The notes: generated from the sequence alone by a model not told the origin. Positions 11,293-25,826 are shown, counted from the first letter of the stretch. The stretch is DNA of 64,000 nt from Daphnia carinata (GCF_022539665.2 NC_081331.1:10509534-10573533); one strand, 5' to 3'. Numbers and translations are program-made.

Positions 11293-14200
11293 AGGGGGTT
11301 GAGATAAAAAAAAAAAATGTTTGTATGTATTTCACTTATGTTGGAACGGAGCCATGGTGATCCCATCGATACTCGTTTTCAATCTTTTATTTTAGTTTGT
11401 TTTAGTGCTTGTTCGGGTCACGTGTTTCTATTATTCGTAAATTTTTTTTTCCTTTAATGCAAAATTTGCATTAACTTTTTTTTTTTTTTTTTTTTTTTTT
11501 TTACCTCCGTCGCCAAAGATATACATACACCTACATAATATCTAAAGTATCTTTTTTTTTTGCCCCGATTTATCGAGTACCCCCAGTTAGCTTTTCAGGA
11601 CGATGGCTTATTCGATAGTTCAATTAAAGAATCGAAATTTTTACATTCGCTCTCTTACCTTTAAAAAAAAAAATACGTATCTCCCTGCCGTTCTTCACCA
11701 ATCCAATTGTCATTTCGTTGAACTACTGTATCAATGTTTTTCTAATGCGAGAAAAATTCCCGATTGCTGCATAATAATACCCGCTCTCCCTGTAAACGCT
11801 CTGTATTTGCCTCTTTGTCTATACATTCACAACAAAGTACTTGCAATGATGACGATCAAATCCAAATCATTAAAAACGGTTGAACGTTTGGGCTCAACAC
11901 AAAAACTCATATATATTATATATAATTGTAATGTATGTCATTTGTAATCGGCTGTGTACCACCATTAATATTGTACGGCCAGTCTCGCAAGATAACGGGG
12001 GCGGGGGGGGGGGGGACTTTGGGCTGATGGCTCTTTGCTGCTACTGTGAAATTGAGAGAGTTTGTAATAATACACGCAAGCGTTGCGCTCTAGGCGTGGC
12101 TACATTTATCTCCGTTTTTCCATCCGTCTTCTTGTTTCCTTTCTGTTTATGCCGCTTGTTCGTTCGCTTAGCCTCCCGTTGTTTTGATTATACAAGACAG
12201 GCTAGTATATTGCTAGTGGCCCTTTATAGACGTGAAAGAAAAAAAAAATGCGATTTTTTTGGGGGGAGGGGGGGGGGGATCGTCATTTGTTTTCCAGTAG
12301 GGTCTTAACACCGTGACAAGAACGTTTTACCACCAGTCTTTTTTTTTTTTTTTTTTTTTTTTTTTCTAAACTATCTCTCACACAAAGACGAACGACTTTG
12401 AACGGGCTATTGAAATGAGAGGAACAACAGATCTATAAAAGAGAAAGGAATGTAGAATTCTTTTCTTTTTTTTTTTTTTTTTTTTTTTTTACCCTGTTTC
12501 GTCTTCTTCCGGCATACGATATCGTTTGCTGTAAGCGGAGCAAAAAAAAAAAATTGAATCTATCTATTGTTCTCACGAAAAAGAGCGAACAACGCGCTGC
12601 GACAATGACCTGTCATGGCCGCCATTGTTTCGGCGCTGGGGCCATCTAATATGGTAGTTACTTACATTGCACAGAGGGAGATAGGATAGAAAGAAAAAAA
12701 AAACATCCATTCTTCTAATAATAGTGATAAAATGATATCCCAACCAGATCGTAAATTCTTTTTGGCTGTCTTGTCGTTATAGATCCCTATATATCTAGTG
12801 TAGTTTACACGTATACCTATATCCTCTTTGGTAGATATGATATCATGGCTCTTTTGCATAGAAGAGGCTCTAAAAAACAATGAATATCGATAATTCATTT
12901 TGTACTTTTTCTTGGATAATATAATTTTTCTTTTTAATTTTATAGCTAGGGATTTTTTTGTAAAAATGAGATGGGGGAATAGGACGTGGTAAAAGTTGTA
13001 TCGATTTAACATCGAACCGAGTAGTCAAATTGAATCTTCTCAAACTGCATTAAAATGAGAATTGTCAAATTTGATTGTCCAGTCGAGCTTTAGTGGCGTT
13101 TCCTGTGAACCCCCGCCTTGTGTAGAAAGGATGGACGGAGATGACGGTTTGCAAACCGGAATGATTTCACGATTCAATGGCGGATGAGGGGACAAAAATC
13201 GATTCTGTTGAATAGATGATCCGCTGAGTAAAAAAAAAAAAAGCTGAATTTTTCATCTGTTTTTTCTTTCGCAAAGTAGAAACTACGATGACAATAGAGG
13301 ACCAAAAGAGCTCTCGAAGAAGTGCGAGTAAAGTTGATGTCTCGTACAGTATATTCCAAGAGCTGTCGCCCAATCGAATGCCATATTTCATTCGACCGCG
13401 ATTTTCTCCTTCCTTTGCTGCTCTAAAAGTTTGCGCCAAAGTCAAACAGTCCCCCCCCCTCATTTTTTATTCTTCACATGTTACGTATGGAACGAAAAAC
13501 GCCACAATCATTCATCAGAGAAACATAAAGTATGTTTGTTAAAAAAAAAAGAAATCTACTTATTTCTCCCGTTTTATTTCTTCACCTGAGGCCATCGTCG
13601 CGCATTTGCTGATTTCCTCCAGCTGCTACCGCAGTTTCGAAGCGTGTCGTTATTCCAACGACAGTTGGAGAGCAATTCACGAGCAGCGGAAAACAGCAAT
13701 AGGAGGGAAAAGAAAAATCCATAAAGCTATTTTCCATGTCGAAAAAAAAAAAGGGAAGGGTTCACTTAATCACACGTATGTGCATTAAGTCGACGTAGAA
13801 TATAAATATACTGATGTATATAGGCCCCATCGTAGTTGCTCATCCGCGCAAGACGACGCGCGCGGAAGGCGACGGGATGCGAAGTGGAAAGGGAAGCTGT
13901 TGGTTTTTCTCTGTGCCTCTTCAAAAATGCGCGCCTATTTTTTTTTTTTCTTTAAAAAAAAAAATCAGATGTTTCAGACCGCGAAAAGCTTATTGCTGTG
14001 GTACTCAAGTCATTTTATTTATTTATTCTTTGTTGTTTATTTTTTCGGTTGGACTGGCATCCGCTTTTGATGCGGTACGTCTCTACACTTGAATATGGAA
14101 TACGTAACGCGTTTTATTTACGTCTCTCTCTTGGCGTTGACGTTCGAAAACGCTAACAAACCTTTCCTAGCCCGTTTACTGTATCATTAGTGCGGAAGAA

Positions 14201-15300
14201 TATCCGTCGAATTGTCCAGATCTTTTTTTTTTTTTTTTCGAAAAAATTCTGACCTTCAAATGTCTTTGTTCTAGGGGTATGGTAACCTAATGATAAAAAG
14301 GTTCGAATATAAAAAAGAAGCAGGTAGGGTACGATATAGCTTTTCATACCCTTCCTCATTTTTCTACGTTGCAACACTTGCTCAGTTTTTATTAGACGTT
14401 CAGTGTCGCTAGTCTCACAGTCGCAGCAACATCCTACACAACATCCCACAAGTTTTTTCATCGACGTGAACGAAACCAGTTTTTTGTATTTCCAGGAACG
14501 TTATTTAAACTGTTCTTCTGAAAGTGACATCTGTGTAAAGAAATCTGCCCACGTCTTAAGGAGAAAAGGTAAGTCTTTTTTTTTTTTTTGTTTCGATATC
14601 TCTAACATTAAACAACTGCCCAGCAAAACAAAACAAACAAACATGTAGAATTGCAGAGCCATGTTTTTAAAATCAATACGGAGGTAAATGATATAAGATA
14701 CGCCCCTCCCAAAAAAAAAAGTTAGATGAGTCTTATGATGAACTCGTAACGGTGATGGAAACTCTGAAACGAGGGGAGCCAGTTGTAACCACCAGAAACT
14801 TTAGCATTGGATATTGCATTAAGTTGTGTTCCATGTCTTATATGATTTAGAGGAAACGACAGTTTCTTTTCCATCTCTTGATCCGTGACTGTACCAGGAC
14901 GAGCATTACGGCGTCTTCCATTAAGGCAGTGAAAATGGCAATGACTTTTTTGTAGCCATGAAAACTTTATTTCAAAGCCTACGTACACTGGCTGTTTCGT
15001 TGTGTATATTTTCTTGTTGTAAACATGAGTTAGTTGCAGGTTTATATGAAGCACTGGTCGATGCGATGTAAAGCACGAAAGATTATATCGTTAAAGGGAA
15101 AAGTGGTGCATGTTGCAACAGCCTTAAACTTGTAAAGCAAATAGCTATTAGAGCTGTGCGCGTAGGTAGCCACCAAAAAACTTGTTGCTATATATCACAA
15201 TCTGATTTTGCTCCCCTTCGTCTGCGCCATTAATTGACCCAATTCAGGCAGTCAGCATCGTCTCGCTTAAAGTTTGAGGCCCGTTTAGCAACGTAATCCC
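11148..15300. other. Beat 3' UTR and gene-poor sequence
   Basis: No coding region found. The beginning is presumably the Beat 3' UTR. Long homopolymers are frequent: an A run at about 11261-11290, T runs at 11476-11502, 12340-12365 and 12468-12490, and G runs at about 12001-12015 and 12258-12278. ORFs here are short, low-complexity translations. Confidence 0.5.
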
Positions 15301-18300
15301 GACCCTATAATACGGTCCTCGTCGGCACGGAACGTGCACACCCTACAAAGTGCCTGCAGTTAGGACTAGTCACGAATGTTTCCTTGCTATTCTTTTTAAC
15401 GCTCGATGTGTGCTGCGTTTCTTGATTTTTCCAACTTAACTTAGTTGTTTTGATTTCTTTTCTGTTTAACTCTCTATAGAGTTTTGAAATGGATGGAAAA
15501 AAAAAATTCAGGCTTTTTATTAGATTGCCAGGAAAGCAATTGTATAGTCTCGTTGATGACGTACAAATGCGTTTTGGCGACAGCTTGTATCCCATTTTTC
15601 TCTTTCTGCTTAACACTCATCTTTTCAACTATACAGCTACACTCACTTGTCAAGACTTCCGACTCTCGGGAGATCGTGTTGGCATGCCAAGAGGAAAAAA
15701 AAAAAATTCGGACCGGGTGTATTGTACGTAACGCTCCGTAGAAAAAAAAAAAAAAGAGAAAGAAGCCCTTTGTAAAAATCCCTGGATTGCAGCAGTGCTG
15801 GACGGAAGAGTTTTTTCCGCTTCTTTTTTTTTTTTTTTTTCATTGATTTTTGTTTTGTTTTCTTGTCAACCAAGCCAGAAAATCTTTGCCTCTTTTCTAT
15901 ATCGGTGCAGTCCAAACAAACTCTTTTTTGTCTGGGATATACACCACTTCGCTATTTTGTGTCGTTCTCAACGTATTGCCAAACATTCAATTTGCACTTG
16001 AAACCGTGTGAGTATTACAGATGTCATCGACAGCGATGTATCCCTTACATAGATCCGCACGGATGTAACCCCTATATGTCCACCGTTTTATACTCGAGCA
16101 CTTTCCCGCTCGTGTGGTACATCTATGTCTTCCTTGACTTGGCGTTTTCTTGAGGGTAGCGTAAAATAATGCTATATATTTTTTTTCCTCCATCATTTCC
16201 TTGTGATATCAACGTGCCAAGTTCTCACAAACGGAAAATGTAGATGCGTTGAGGGACTGAAAGGAGCGCGCGATTGCACGTCTATCCATCGTTCTCGTAA
16301 TGAACTTGATGAACAGATTGTTTCGTATTTCTTTCTTTCTTAATCAGACTCTTTTTTTTTTGTATGTTTCAATGCTTTCTTTTGCTCACCTCATTTTTAT
16401 GTAACAAAGTACTGAACGCGCAGATTGTGCTAGCGTTGATTGGCCTCCTAGGGACTCATCAAACATGTGCATGTGCCCTTTTTCTAGCCCTTTTTATTTT
16501 GCAGAAAGGTTGGAAACTGTGATACAATTTTTATTCTTTAGTTTGTAATTTGATGGGTGGGTAAATAGGAAAAAGTCCAGAAACGAAAGAGAAAGCAAAT
16601 GTTCTAAAAGAGTAACTGGAGTCTATGGTCGATTGCAAGGGGAAGCCATTAGATGATGTGAAAAGTTTATTTGGACGCTAGTCCCACTTCTTTTTCATTG
16701 GGAGCTTTCCTTTTTTTTTCGATGACTCTCGTCACTATCAATATAGCAGGGGGAAAGAAGTAGAAACTTGCTCCGATCTCCTTGACGAAGGAGAGTTTTT
16801 ATCCTCTTGGTATAAATAAAAAAACGAATTGAATGGAAGAAGAAATCAAAAAGAGTCTTTCGTTTTGTTCGTCCCACGATGGTCATTTGACCTCAGTGGG
16901 AGAATAAAAAGTCTTTTATTATTATTATTTAGTCTACACTGCGTGTATGGACATTGCTGTAGTTTTCTGTCTGCGTTTAGACGTTGTTTCTTTTACATGT
17001 GAAGGCACAAAAGAAAAGAAATCTCATTGGGTAAATGCACGTATAGAATCAATGTCAACACTGTGCCATGTAGCTCTTTAAAAATTGAAGAATGAGAAAC
17101 TAGTCCGTACTTTTTCAGTCTATTTTTTGCTGCCGTTTATGTGTTGCCAGATGATGTTGTCATGACTATCGCCCTAAAAAAAATTGCCTTTAAAAATTTA
17201 ATGTCGCAATGAAAATGCGAGACGTGGTGGGGGGTGGGGACCAATTTTCAGATGCTATTTCGTATTTATATCATTCCCTTTCGTGCGCATTGGATCGATA
17301 TCGCAATGCGTTGTTGTACACTACGTAGGAAAAAGGGGAAATGTTCATTGTTAGACAAAAAACGCGATTACCGATACACAAAATAGCTAGCAACCAAAAT
17401 TGCAGTGAAAATCCAAAGAGTTAACGTTTCAATAATTGAGTGCAATTTGAGCTGGGTGGCCCGGCGGCACATGGGAAACCAGAACCCAAAAATAAAACAA
17501 CGGATATACGTACAGCATTTGAAATGTGGCTGTAAGGGGAAAGAAAACAAGCAGAAAAAGTAAATATTTTCAACTGGCAAGTGCACTATACTATAGGATG
17601 CACTTTCTGTGCATCGTATCCTTGTTTCCCTTAAGGTTGTCTGTAGCGCAGATAGATCAACAATCGCCCTCTTCTTTCATCCCGAGTCTATTGTTACGTG
17701 GCCTCTAGGCAGCTGTTTGTCATTATATAAGATATTAATAATATCTATCTGTATCTATATCCCTTTTTTTCCTCTCAGCATCCTGTTCTCTCCTTGTGCT
17801 ACCAGTTTTCTTCTTTTCTTCTTGCATCGACACAGCGAGAGTGAGCTTTAAGAGGCTTTCGTCGCCGACAATTCGCGTTTGCTCTATTCGGCCTTCCTCA
17901 AAGACCATCCTTATGTAGTCTACGTTTCGTTTTTCTTCTGTGTCTCTCCCAGACTGAAGAAAATCAACATGGAACGCACAATTTTTTGTTTTACGTGTTG
18001 CATAAACATTCTGCTCGTCAGCGACATTCCTAATAAATAGCCTATAGAAGTGGGTTGAATAAACATTTGTAGAAATTACGATTTACGTTTTTTTACGTAC
18101 ACATCTGTGGGATTCCTAAAATTTACAAAACCGAGATTTACGTCATTCGAAAATGCGGGTTTCTAAGTACGGCTTAGACGCGTTCTGTAAATATAGTCGT
18201 ATTGGAAAGGACTGTGGCCAGTTGATGTATTCAGGACAGCGAGGGATTATGCATAGAGGCCTATAGACGTACGACAACAAGATAAAATACATGCGTTCAC

Positions 18301-21300
18301 GAGTGTATATCACAGAAATGACGTTGGTGAAGGAAAATCGTGAGCTCGCAAACCCGTGATAAATTATGCGTTCCATAAAAACACGAAAAATGTTTGATTG
18401 ATTGAAATACATCAGCTTTGTGTATCCTCCCATCATTTATATATCTATATAGAGGCACTTTACTCAATTGAATTGCACATAACGGCTGTCAGCTTTTAAT
18501 GCATTCAGCGAAAAACGCGAAGAACGTGCACAATGTTTCATTTCATTTTTTTTTTCATTGCCTTTGCGCTTTGAAGCCAAGTCTTTGATGCAAAACAAAA
18601 GACCCCATTAATTACTTACAACCAAACAGTCGTAGCTAATAAGTTGACAAATCTCGTTGTGTCGTCTGTAGCTGAGGACTTGTATTAGAGTCTCCAGCAA
18701 TTGATGAGATTAGCCCGCCAACCGAAACGTGGAAACGAAATCTTGGGCTTCCTAACTAGTCATTACAAGGGAGGTGTTTTTTGTTGTTGTTTGTCCTGTT
18801 TATTCCCTACGCGTTAACAAGCTATGATGAAGACGAGGAGAGGGGGGTGCCAGAAAGAAAAATAAGGAAGAAAAAAAAAAAAATAAAAAAAAGGAAAGGA
18901 GAAATAATAATGAGAACATCGAGATTGGGATTGGGTTCCATCATGTTGCGCCTCTACCCATCCTATTTCGTTTCCGGAATGACGGAATGAACAGCGCGGA
19001 TCTATAAGCACCACATTTCCGTCTCGTTTGCCAGCACCATTTGACGCACATTTCGGCGAAGCAATGAAGTGGGCCGAGTCTGTACATGCTGTGGCCCCAC
19101 ATCTGCCTCTGGCTTCTTGTAAATATAGCGCACACAGAGCTTCAGCTTTCTCGTTCGTGATCCGCTGCCTGCGTTTTATGAGCGCGAACATTGCATCGGA
19201 TTGCGTAAGCCCATCGGGTTACTTGTCCTTCCATTACTGTAGACTATTGCAAAATGATGTTCTTCTAGTACAGCAGTAGTTTGTTATTTTGGGCGTTGTG
19301 TAAACGCGCTAATGTTTCACCGTAAATACGTTCGCTTATTTCCAGGGGTGGCATGTAGCGTAACAGGAAGAAAAATCGGGAGTTGACAAGTACCGACCGG
19401 GCGCGATGGAGAGATGAGCGGGCTAATATTCCTATCTGTCGCATGTCAAACTAGCTTCCTCCACTAATACCATTGCCTTCCGCCCCATTTGATTGCCGTA
19501 TTGGCTCTTGACAATTCAATTAGACCCTCATTCCGCTCACACAGCAACTGCGCCCGTCATCGTTTAGCTCCCTCCTTATACGCTGTATACATGTTTATTC
19601 GACAACACGACATATGCCTTTTCCTTTTGCCATATACCACTGTATATTTATACTTTTTTTTTTCGTCATTTGTAACATTATTTTTTATGTAGGGAAAAGG
19701 TTTATTGGCTATTCTATCTTTTTTTTTCGTTCCTCAATCTCGTTGATTGGCTCTATCCAACAAGAGTGGCGTCTACCCATCCACGACCCTCTCACCCGCC
19801 TCTTTGCAACGCGTCCGCCACATCGTATATTAAAAGATGGGCAACACACACAAATGCGCGACGGAACACATCATTTAGATTAAATAAAGCCAAACGCTAT
19901 AGACATAAATCTAAGTATCTATCCACATAAATTCGGATAGACTATGTCGAGCAAGCGTATAAAACTTATCGTGTTATTCGTTTGCGTATGCGTTAAGCCT
20001 AAGCGTATGTACCAAAGGGCATGACGGGGAGGACAACAACAAAATGATGAAAAATGAACGGGAAAGATGTGAATAGTTTAGTAACGTCGTGGTGGATACG
20101 AGAGCGCCGTGAATGTAGAAGTTGAATAGCCATTTAATTAGTTGCGACAAGATTTGAAGAATGGGTATATTAAGAGGAGTGAAGAATGAGTTTAGGGTGT
20201 ATATATACATAGTACAAGGAGAGAATAGACAAGGAAAAATGATGATGATGAAACCTCTTTTTTTTTTTATTATGTGTGTACTCTGCATCGCTGCTAGCTG
20301 TGTATACATACAGATGTATCGAGCGTTGATACAGGCGTTGTTTAATATCTGAAATTAATTATTTTTTTCCTCGGAAATGTAAGTGAAAAAAATGTTTTCC
20401 GAACACACAAACACACACACACTCGTGATGGATCTTCAGATTTTGTTTTGTTGTCGTGTTTTCTCATCATTCTTATTTTGCTGCTTCTATAGGCTCTTTT
20501 TTTTTTTTAACATTAACAAAAAAAAGTTTGCTTTTCGATGTTATTGGATCTAACCTATTGTGCAAAGTCTTGTAAATGATAGCTCCTATTTTGCTTTAGA
20601 TTTTCAAATGGAATTTCAAATGAAGTCAATCCATGCACTATGCATATATTAGCCTATGTCTATATTGATTGTGACGGGGATTAATTAATTGGAAAAAAAA
20701 AATCTGTGATTACAGCAAGAAGCGAGATAGAAAGGGGGTTTAAATAAATGAGATTGGCATTAGCGCTAATCACATGCCAGATATGAAAAATTGATGGAAA
20801 ACTCGTAAAGAGGAATGGGTTCGTCTCCGACCACCGTCCCATTGCGTCGTTTTGATTCCGAACAACTGTGGCCTCCATGTTTATCAAATTCGAACGAGAT
20901 GTGTTGAGCCCTCGTACAATTAGAGATGTTAGCTCTTTTTGAATTGTAAAACTGCTAGCCGTTTTATGTACTTTTAAGATCAGCCAGACAGTTTGGTTAT
21001 CCAGAGCCGACTTTTGGGTCTAATTCCATCTGTTTGTCGTAAATCGGGGAACTATAGTAGGCAAATGAACGATGCATTAAGCTGCATATTTTTAGTAGTG
21101 CGTGAAAACATTATCAGCAACTTGATTTTGAATGCCGTGACATATGGGCGGGGGTAAGCATCCTTTGTACAATGCACGATATAATTGACAAGGTACCAAA
21201 TAACTACATATTGTGCCACGTAACATAAAGTTCGTAACTCTAATGGTAGAATGGTAAACCTTTTATCAATGCATTTGTATAACCGAGCGCGTCATTCAGA

Positions 21301-22441
21301 TTTCAGGAGATCTGATTTTCTGAAAGCCTTTCAACCAACCCACTCGAAAGGTAAGCTTTCCATGACCGAACACACGAGAAAGAAGCCTGTACGTGTCCAA
21401 TCGTCATGTGAAACTCCGGAAATAGGCTACTCAGCTCATTAGGCGATCAAGATTAAAGCGCCCACAGCAACATTTTACCTTCAATTTTCCCATCGTTTCG
21501 GCTCAATCACGTAATAGGTATGTCTATCAAAATCCCAGTTCAAATTTTTGCCGATCGTTATCTTCGGAAAATTACCTCAGCTATTGCTGACAAAAATTCA
21601 TATGTAATCTTCAAAAGTTCTCAAATTTTGCGTAATTTCAGAATCTTTTGAAATGTTGGTAAATCTTAAAAGTATTCGTTAAGCTCGTGCACCTGAAAAG
21701 CTTAATAACAGACTTATTAAGCATCCATCTTAGTACGGAAACGTATTTGGCTCTTGAAGAGGATAAGAAACTATTCCTTTTTCAGCTTTGGAGCTTAAGA
21801 TTCTTTAAAATAAACTTCCTTCCCCTTTTTTATGAATGAGGCATCCAGCAAAAAAAAAACAATAGTAGAGTAAAGTTGCATAAAGTTTTTAGCTGTTTCT
21901 TTTTGTTCAATGTGATAACAAGTTCGATTGCTGAAATTAAGGTTTTAAACTAGAACATTCGTTTGTTGGAAATTCCGTTCCACTTCGAGCTAAGCATTGC
22001 GGAAATAACTTCCGGGTGCTCAAGCCATGCTTTGAGAAGTGCATACTCGACTTCGCCATGTTATTTTTGCGTCAAGACAACCCAAAATCTTTGAAATCAG
22101 GAATACTTGAATGAAACTATGGTTAGTCCAATCGATAGAATCAGTTTGCCAACGCCTATCTGTTTCTCGTGTTTTGTTTGTAACGACTATTTACACTTCT
22201 ACCCATGCAATCAGTAAACATGACGAGCTCGTGCCTCCCTGTAAATAAAGGATAACTTCAAAAACTAAGGTATGTAAAGACACTAAACTTTATCGGAAAA
22301 CTAATACGTGAAAAGTATTAAAGGCTAACAGAAAAACAGCATATTTCCCTGGATTACTGAAAGAAATTCAGGGGAACAACAGTAAAAGAAAAAAAAAGAT
22401 TCACCAAAAAAATCTTAATGTGGGATATATAACCCTGACTT
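15301..22441. other. 7-kb gene-poor region
   Basis: I see no gene with recognisable protein features or splice-consistent exons on either strand. T and A runs continue to about 20.5 kb and then become rarer. The region could contain the end of a very long Beat 3' UTR, distal enhancers or unrecognised noncoding RNAs. None of these can be shown from sequence alone. Confidence 0.5.
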
Positions 22442-24086
22442 CTATTTTTTTTCAAGTGCATTCAGCTGGTAGCCAGGGAAGCTGCAAGCGGATTTCTCTG
22501 GATCCAGTAAATTCAATAAGAACAAGATTACACCAGCTGTGCCTTCGAAAAGAGATAAGGGTCGGTCCGGTGTCCGGAACTCGTGCGGGCGATCGTCCAT
22601 AACGATTTCGCCAAACTTATATGCACGGTACAAATAAATGGGATCTCTCGTGTGTTTGTAAAGATGAAGAATGGCGAGTGCGTTTCCTGAGATGCCATGG
22701 CAAAGGCTAAAACCTTTGGTTAAAATTCCACGCTCCCAAGTTACATCAGCACACTGTTTAGCTGCTGACAGGTACAAATCAGAATTGTAAACCTTGAAAG
22801 AAAAAAATCGTTTAAACAGGCTGCGTAATACTGGGTCAAACGGCTTTCAGGGTAGGCTGTGCTAGAAGACAGAAAATACCTTAGCGGCTGCTATGAAACA
22901 GTGAATAAATCCTGGAGCTCCATGACACCACTGGACAAGGCGATCGCGCTCACTGTCTAAAGACGAGGGGAAATTTCCACTAGGAAACCGGGTTTCGAGG
23001 AGAAAATCTAAGCAAAGACGTATGTCGTCCTCCACGACACCGCGCTCCAGGTAATCCGTAATCTAATTTGACAAATTCGAGAATTCACTTTTTGTACAGT
23101 TCAATCGAAAATCAGGTAATTGTTGTTTTAATCAATGGTAGAGGTCAAACCTGCAGAAGAAGATAAAGTATACCAGCGAACCCGTGTGCTGGTCCGAGAT
23201 ATTTTTGTTTATGCCATTCAAACATAAGTGGAGGTGTTATGAACCCTCTCTGCTGCATTTCGTTGGCTAAGCGTCTGCCGGAGCCAATAATGGCTTTAGC
23301 GATGCTTGCTATCAAATCATCGTTCACCTTCTCGTGGCAATGCTGTTTCATGTATAATAACGAAAATAGACAACCAGCTCGTCCATACAGGAGCTCATCG
23401 GGCATACCATCGCTGCTATTGGTGAGAACTTCAAAAGAACGGTACAATGTCTGCAACCTTAGAATCAGTAACCCCATTGAGAATTATTTTACAGGAAAAA
23501 AACCTATTTCTTCTGGAATAAATAATGGCAACGGAAATAAATTTAAGGTATACCGATGAAGAAAATGATGCTCTTTCTCTGGCTGCTTGAGGGAATGGGC
23601 ACATGCAGCAGCTAAAGCAAGAGGTCCACCAACTCCAGTCAGGAAAGTAAGGTCTTTCACATTTGGCTTGTGCAAATGCATCGTGCATTTTTCAGCCATG
23701 AAAAAAGCCTGTTCTATGAACTCTGGAGAATTCAACATCTTTCCTGCTTCAAAGTATAACAAGGCATATCCAGATTTTCCTGTGTATACTGAATAGTCAC
23801 CCCAGTTGGTGCTTCCAGTATAGTCAATTTCTGCCTTCACATTTTTCTCCCATTGGGCCATTAGTTTGTTAACCACTGATTTTAGATGTTTCAGAAACTC
23901 CTCATCTGTCTAATGAGAATATAAGTAAACCCAGTTTGAAATGTTTGTCAACTGGATACAAACCCGATGCTAAAATAATTTGATTTTTAATTAACTTACG
24001 TGATCCCTACCATGTTGCTGGTCGGATGAAAGAAACGGGTTAACAAACGAGCGATCATCTTTTTTAACTAGAGACCAGGTATTCAT
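22442..24086 (-). CDS. LANCL: LanC-like protein (LANCL family)
   Basis: Five exons on the minus strand: 24086-24000, 23909-23554, 23457-23151, 23062-22880 and 22792-22442, giving 427 residues, close to the family length. The repeated GxxG-type LanC barrel motifs are present (YTGKSGYALLYFEAG, GVGGPLALAA, LYGRAGCLFSLLY, GPAHGFAGILYLL, CHGAPG, CHGISGNA, LFEGTAGV). Zinc ligands are Cys296 (WCHG) and Cys342-His343 (LCHG), as in LANCL1/2. Animal LANCLs add glutathione to dehydroamino acids in damaged proteins. The N-terminus MNTWSLVKKDDRSFVNPF fits the family start. The gene is divergent from the OTUD3-type gene and shares its promoter region. Which of LANCL1/2/3 it is closest to was not resolved. 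Confidence 0.95.
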
Positions 24087-24305
24087 GTTCGTTGTTTTCT
24101 TAGGCCTTCAAGCGTAAAATGAACGTTGTAAACTGCATTGTGAATTAACAAGATTCTTCTGTTTTGTTTTGAATTTGGAACAACGTATGATGCCCGTCTG
24201 CTCTAAGAAATAATATCAAAATAACAAGTTGGCAACGCTGAAAGAAAAATACAACAAGTTCGACGTATATCCGTAGCGAAAAGTGACGTTTGGGGAAATT
24301 GAAAA
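24087..24305. promoter_or_regulatory. Shared head-to-head promoter region between LANCL and OTUD3
   Basis: Only 219 bases separate the two start codons on opposite strands, so both 5' UTRs and promoters must lie here. No TATA box stands out. This is typical of bidirectional housekeeping promoters, but co-regulation is inferred. Confidence 0.6.
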
Positions 24306-25826
24306 ATGGCCAGGAAGAAGGAAGACAAGGATGGGAAGTATAAACGAATAACGAATAAGTCAAAAAAATCTTCCAGTGATATTAAAGACGTCGATTCTGA
24401 TGTTATAAAATCTCAATTATTAACTCTGGGATTAACCTTGAGGGAGGTACCTGGTGACGGGTAGGTTGTGTTCCTTTTCGTTCATGAAAATAACTGAAGG
24501 TACAAAATACTCGTTTATTAGGAACTGCCTGTTTCGTGCGTTAGGCGATCAATTAGATGGCCATATGGGCAACCACTATAGACACAGGCAAGACACAACA
24601 ACCTACATGCTAGATCACAGAGAAGATTTCCAGCCTTTTGTGGAAGATGATCTTCCTTTCGAAAAGCACAGTAAGAAACGTTTTTAAAAGATTCAGAACT
24701 CTGTTATTGATAGACAGTATTTTTAGTCAGTGAACTGAGTCAGCCAGGTACATATGCAGGGAATGATGCAATTGTCGCATTTGCAAGACTTCATCAGGTA
24801 AAACAAATTTTCTTTAGTGTATTGGCGGCAATCTAGTTATTTATAACTACCTAGTTTTGACAAATACAAATTACAGCAGCTTTTCCTTTTGTGTAACCTC
24901 CCACTTTTCACCGCCTTTATTTTTAAAGTATAGTCCATTTTTGGCAATCTAATGAAAGTGACTGAAGGGAAAGGTAACGAGGAAGAAAATAGTCACGGCA
25001 ATTCTTGTTTGTCAAAACTAGGTATCAGTAATGCCATTTGTACTTTCGAGTTAATACTCTTCTATGTTATAAAATTTCTTTTTTTTACAATAAGGTAACA
25101 ATTGTGATTCATCAACCAAACACCCCCCTTTGGCAAATTAAAGGTTGGGAGACAAGTGGAACTATTCAAACTACAGAAAAAAACAAGAAAAGAAAAAATT
25201 ATAGTAATGTTCTATCATCCCATCAACTCCATATTGCATACCATGGAGGCGATCATTATGATAGTGTAAGACGATTGGGAGACACCAGTCACGTACCTGC
25301 CAATATTCAAATCGACGCTGACAGTGACGGGCATGAGGGAACAAACCAGAGTCCAAACACAACCGGTCGTGTGCGGAATTACGATTCTTGCAACATTCAT
25401 GAAATTGATCATACGGAGGAAGCAGTAAGCCTAATTCAAAATTTTAAAAAATGGAAATGCATTGATGCTGTTAACCTATTTAACAATTAGGCGAACGACG
25501 TTGAACGAGAAGCCATGGTTCGTTCAGGATGCCACGATCTCACGATTGTTCGCCAGTTACTTTATAATAACTTCGGAAACATTGATGCCACCGTCGAAGA
25601 TCTTTCGGCGTTGACATTAACCCCCGTAGAAAGCCACGAAACCAAATTCGAGCATCTGTCTTCAGGTGGACGTACGAAAACCGGCTTTAGTAGAAAGCAG
25701 CTAGAGAGGATTCGTAAACAAGAGCGAAAACGAGCTGGTGATGCCAGAAGAAAACCGCCTAATGTTACCAAAGAAACGCAAGAAGAAGCAACCATAATTG
25801 GCAAAGTTCAGTGCCTAAACATATAA
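24306..25826 (+). CDS. OTUD3: OTU-domain deubiquitinase, OTUD3 type
   Basis: Five exons: 24306-24460, 24522-24670, 24727-24797, 25095-25424 and 25491-25826, giving 346 residues (human OTUD3 is about 400). The basic N-terminus is followed by the OTU catalytic motif [15 protein letters not shown], with Asp51 and the Cys54 nucleophile. Then come WGG-loop-like [12 protein letters not shown] equivalents ([15 protein letters not shown]) and the histidine motif [14 protein letters not shown] (His179). A C-terminal UBA-like helical segment (about residues 240-280) and a Lys/Arg-rich tail ([13 protein letters not shown]) follow, the same order as in OTUD3. The family removes ubiquitin from substrate proteins. 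The first ATG after the divergent promoter gives the family N-terminus. Confidence 0.93.

Noticed and set aside
12662-13012. 116-codon minus-strand ORF in the Beat 3' flank
   Set aside because: Composition follows AT-rich and homopolymer sequence; no conserved motif.
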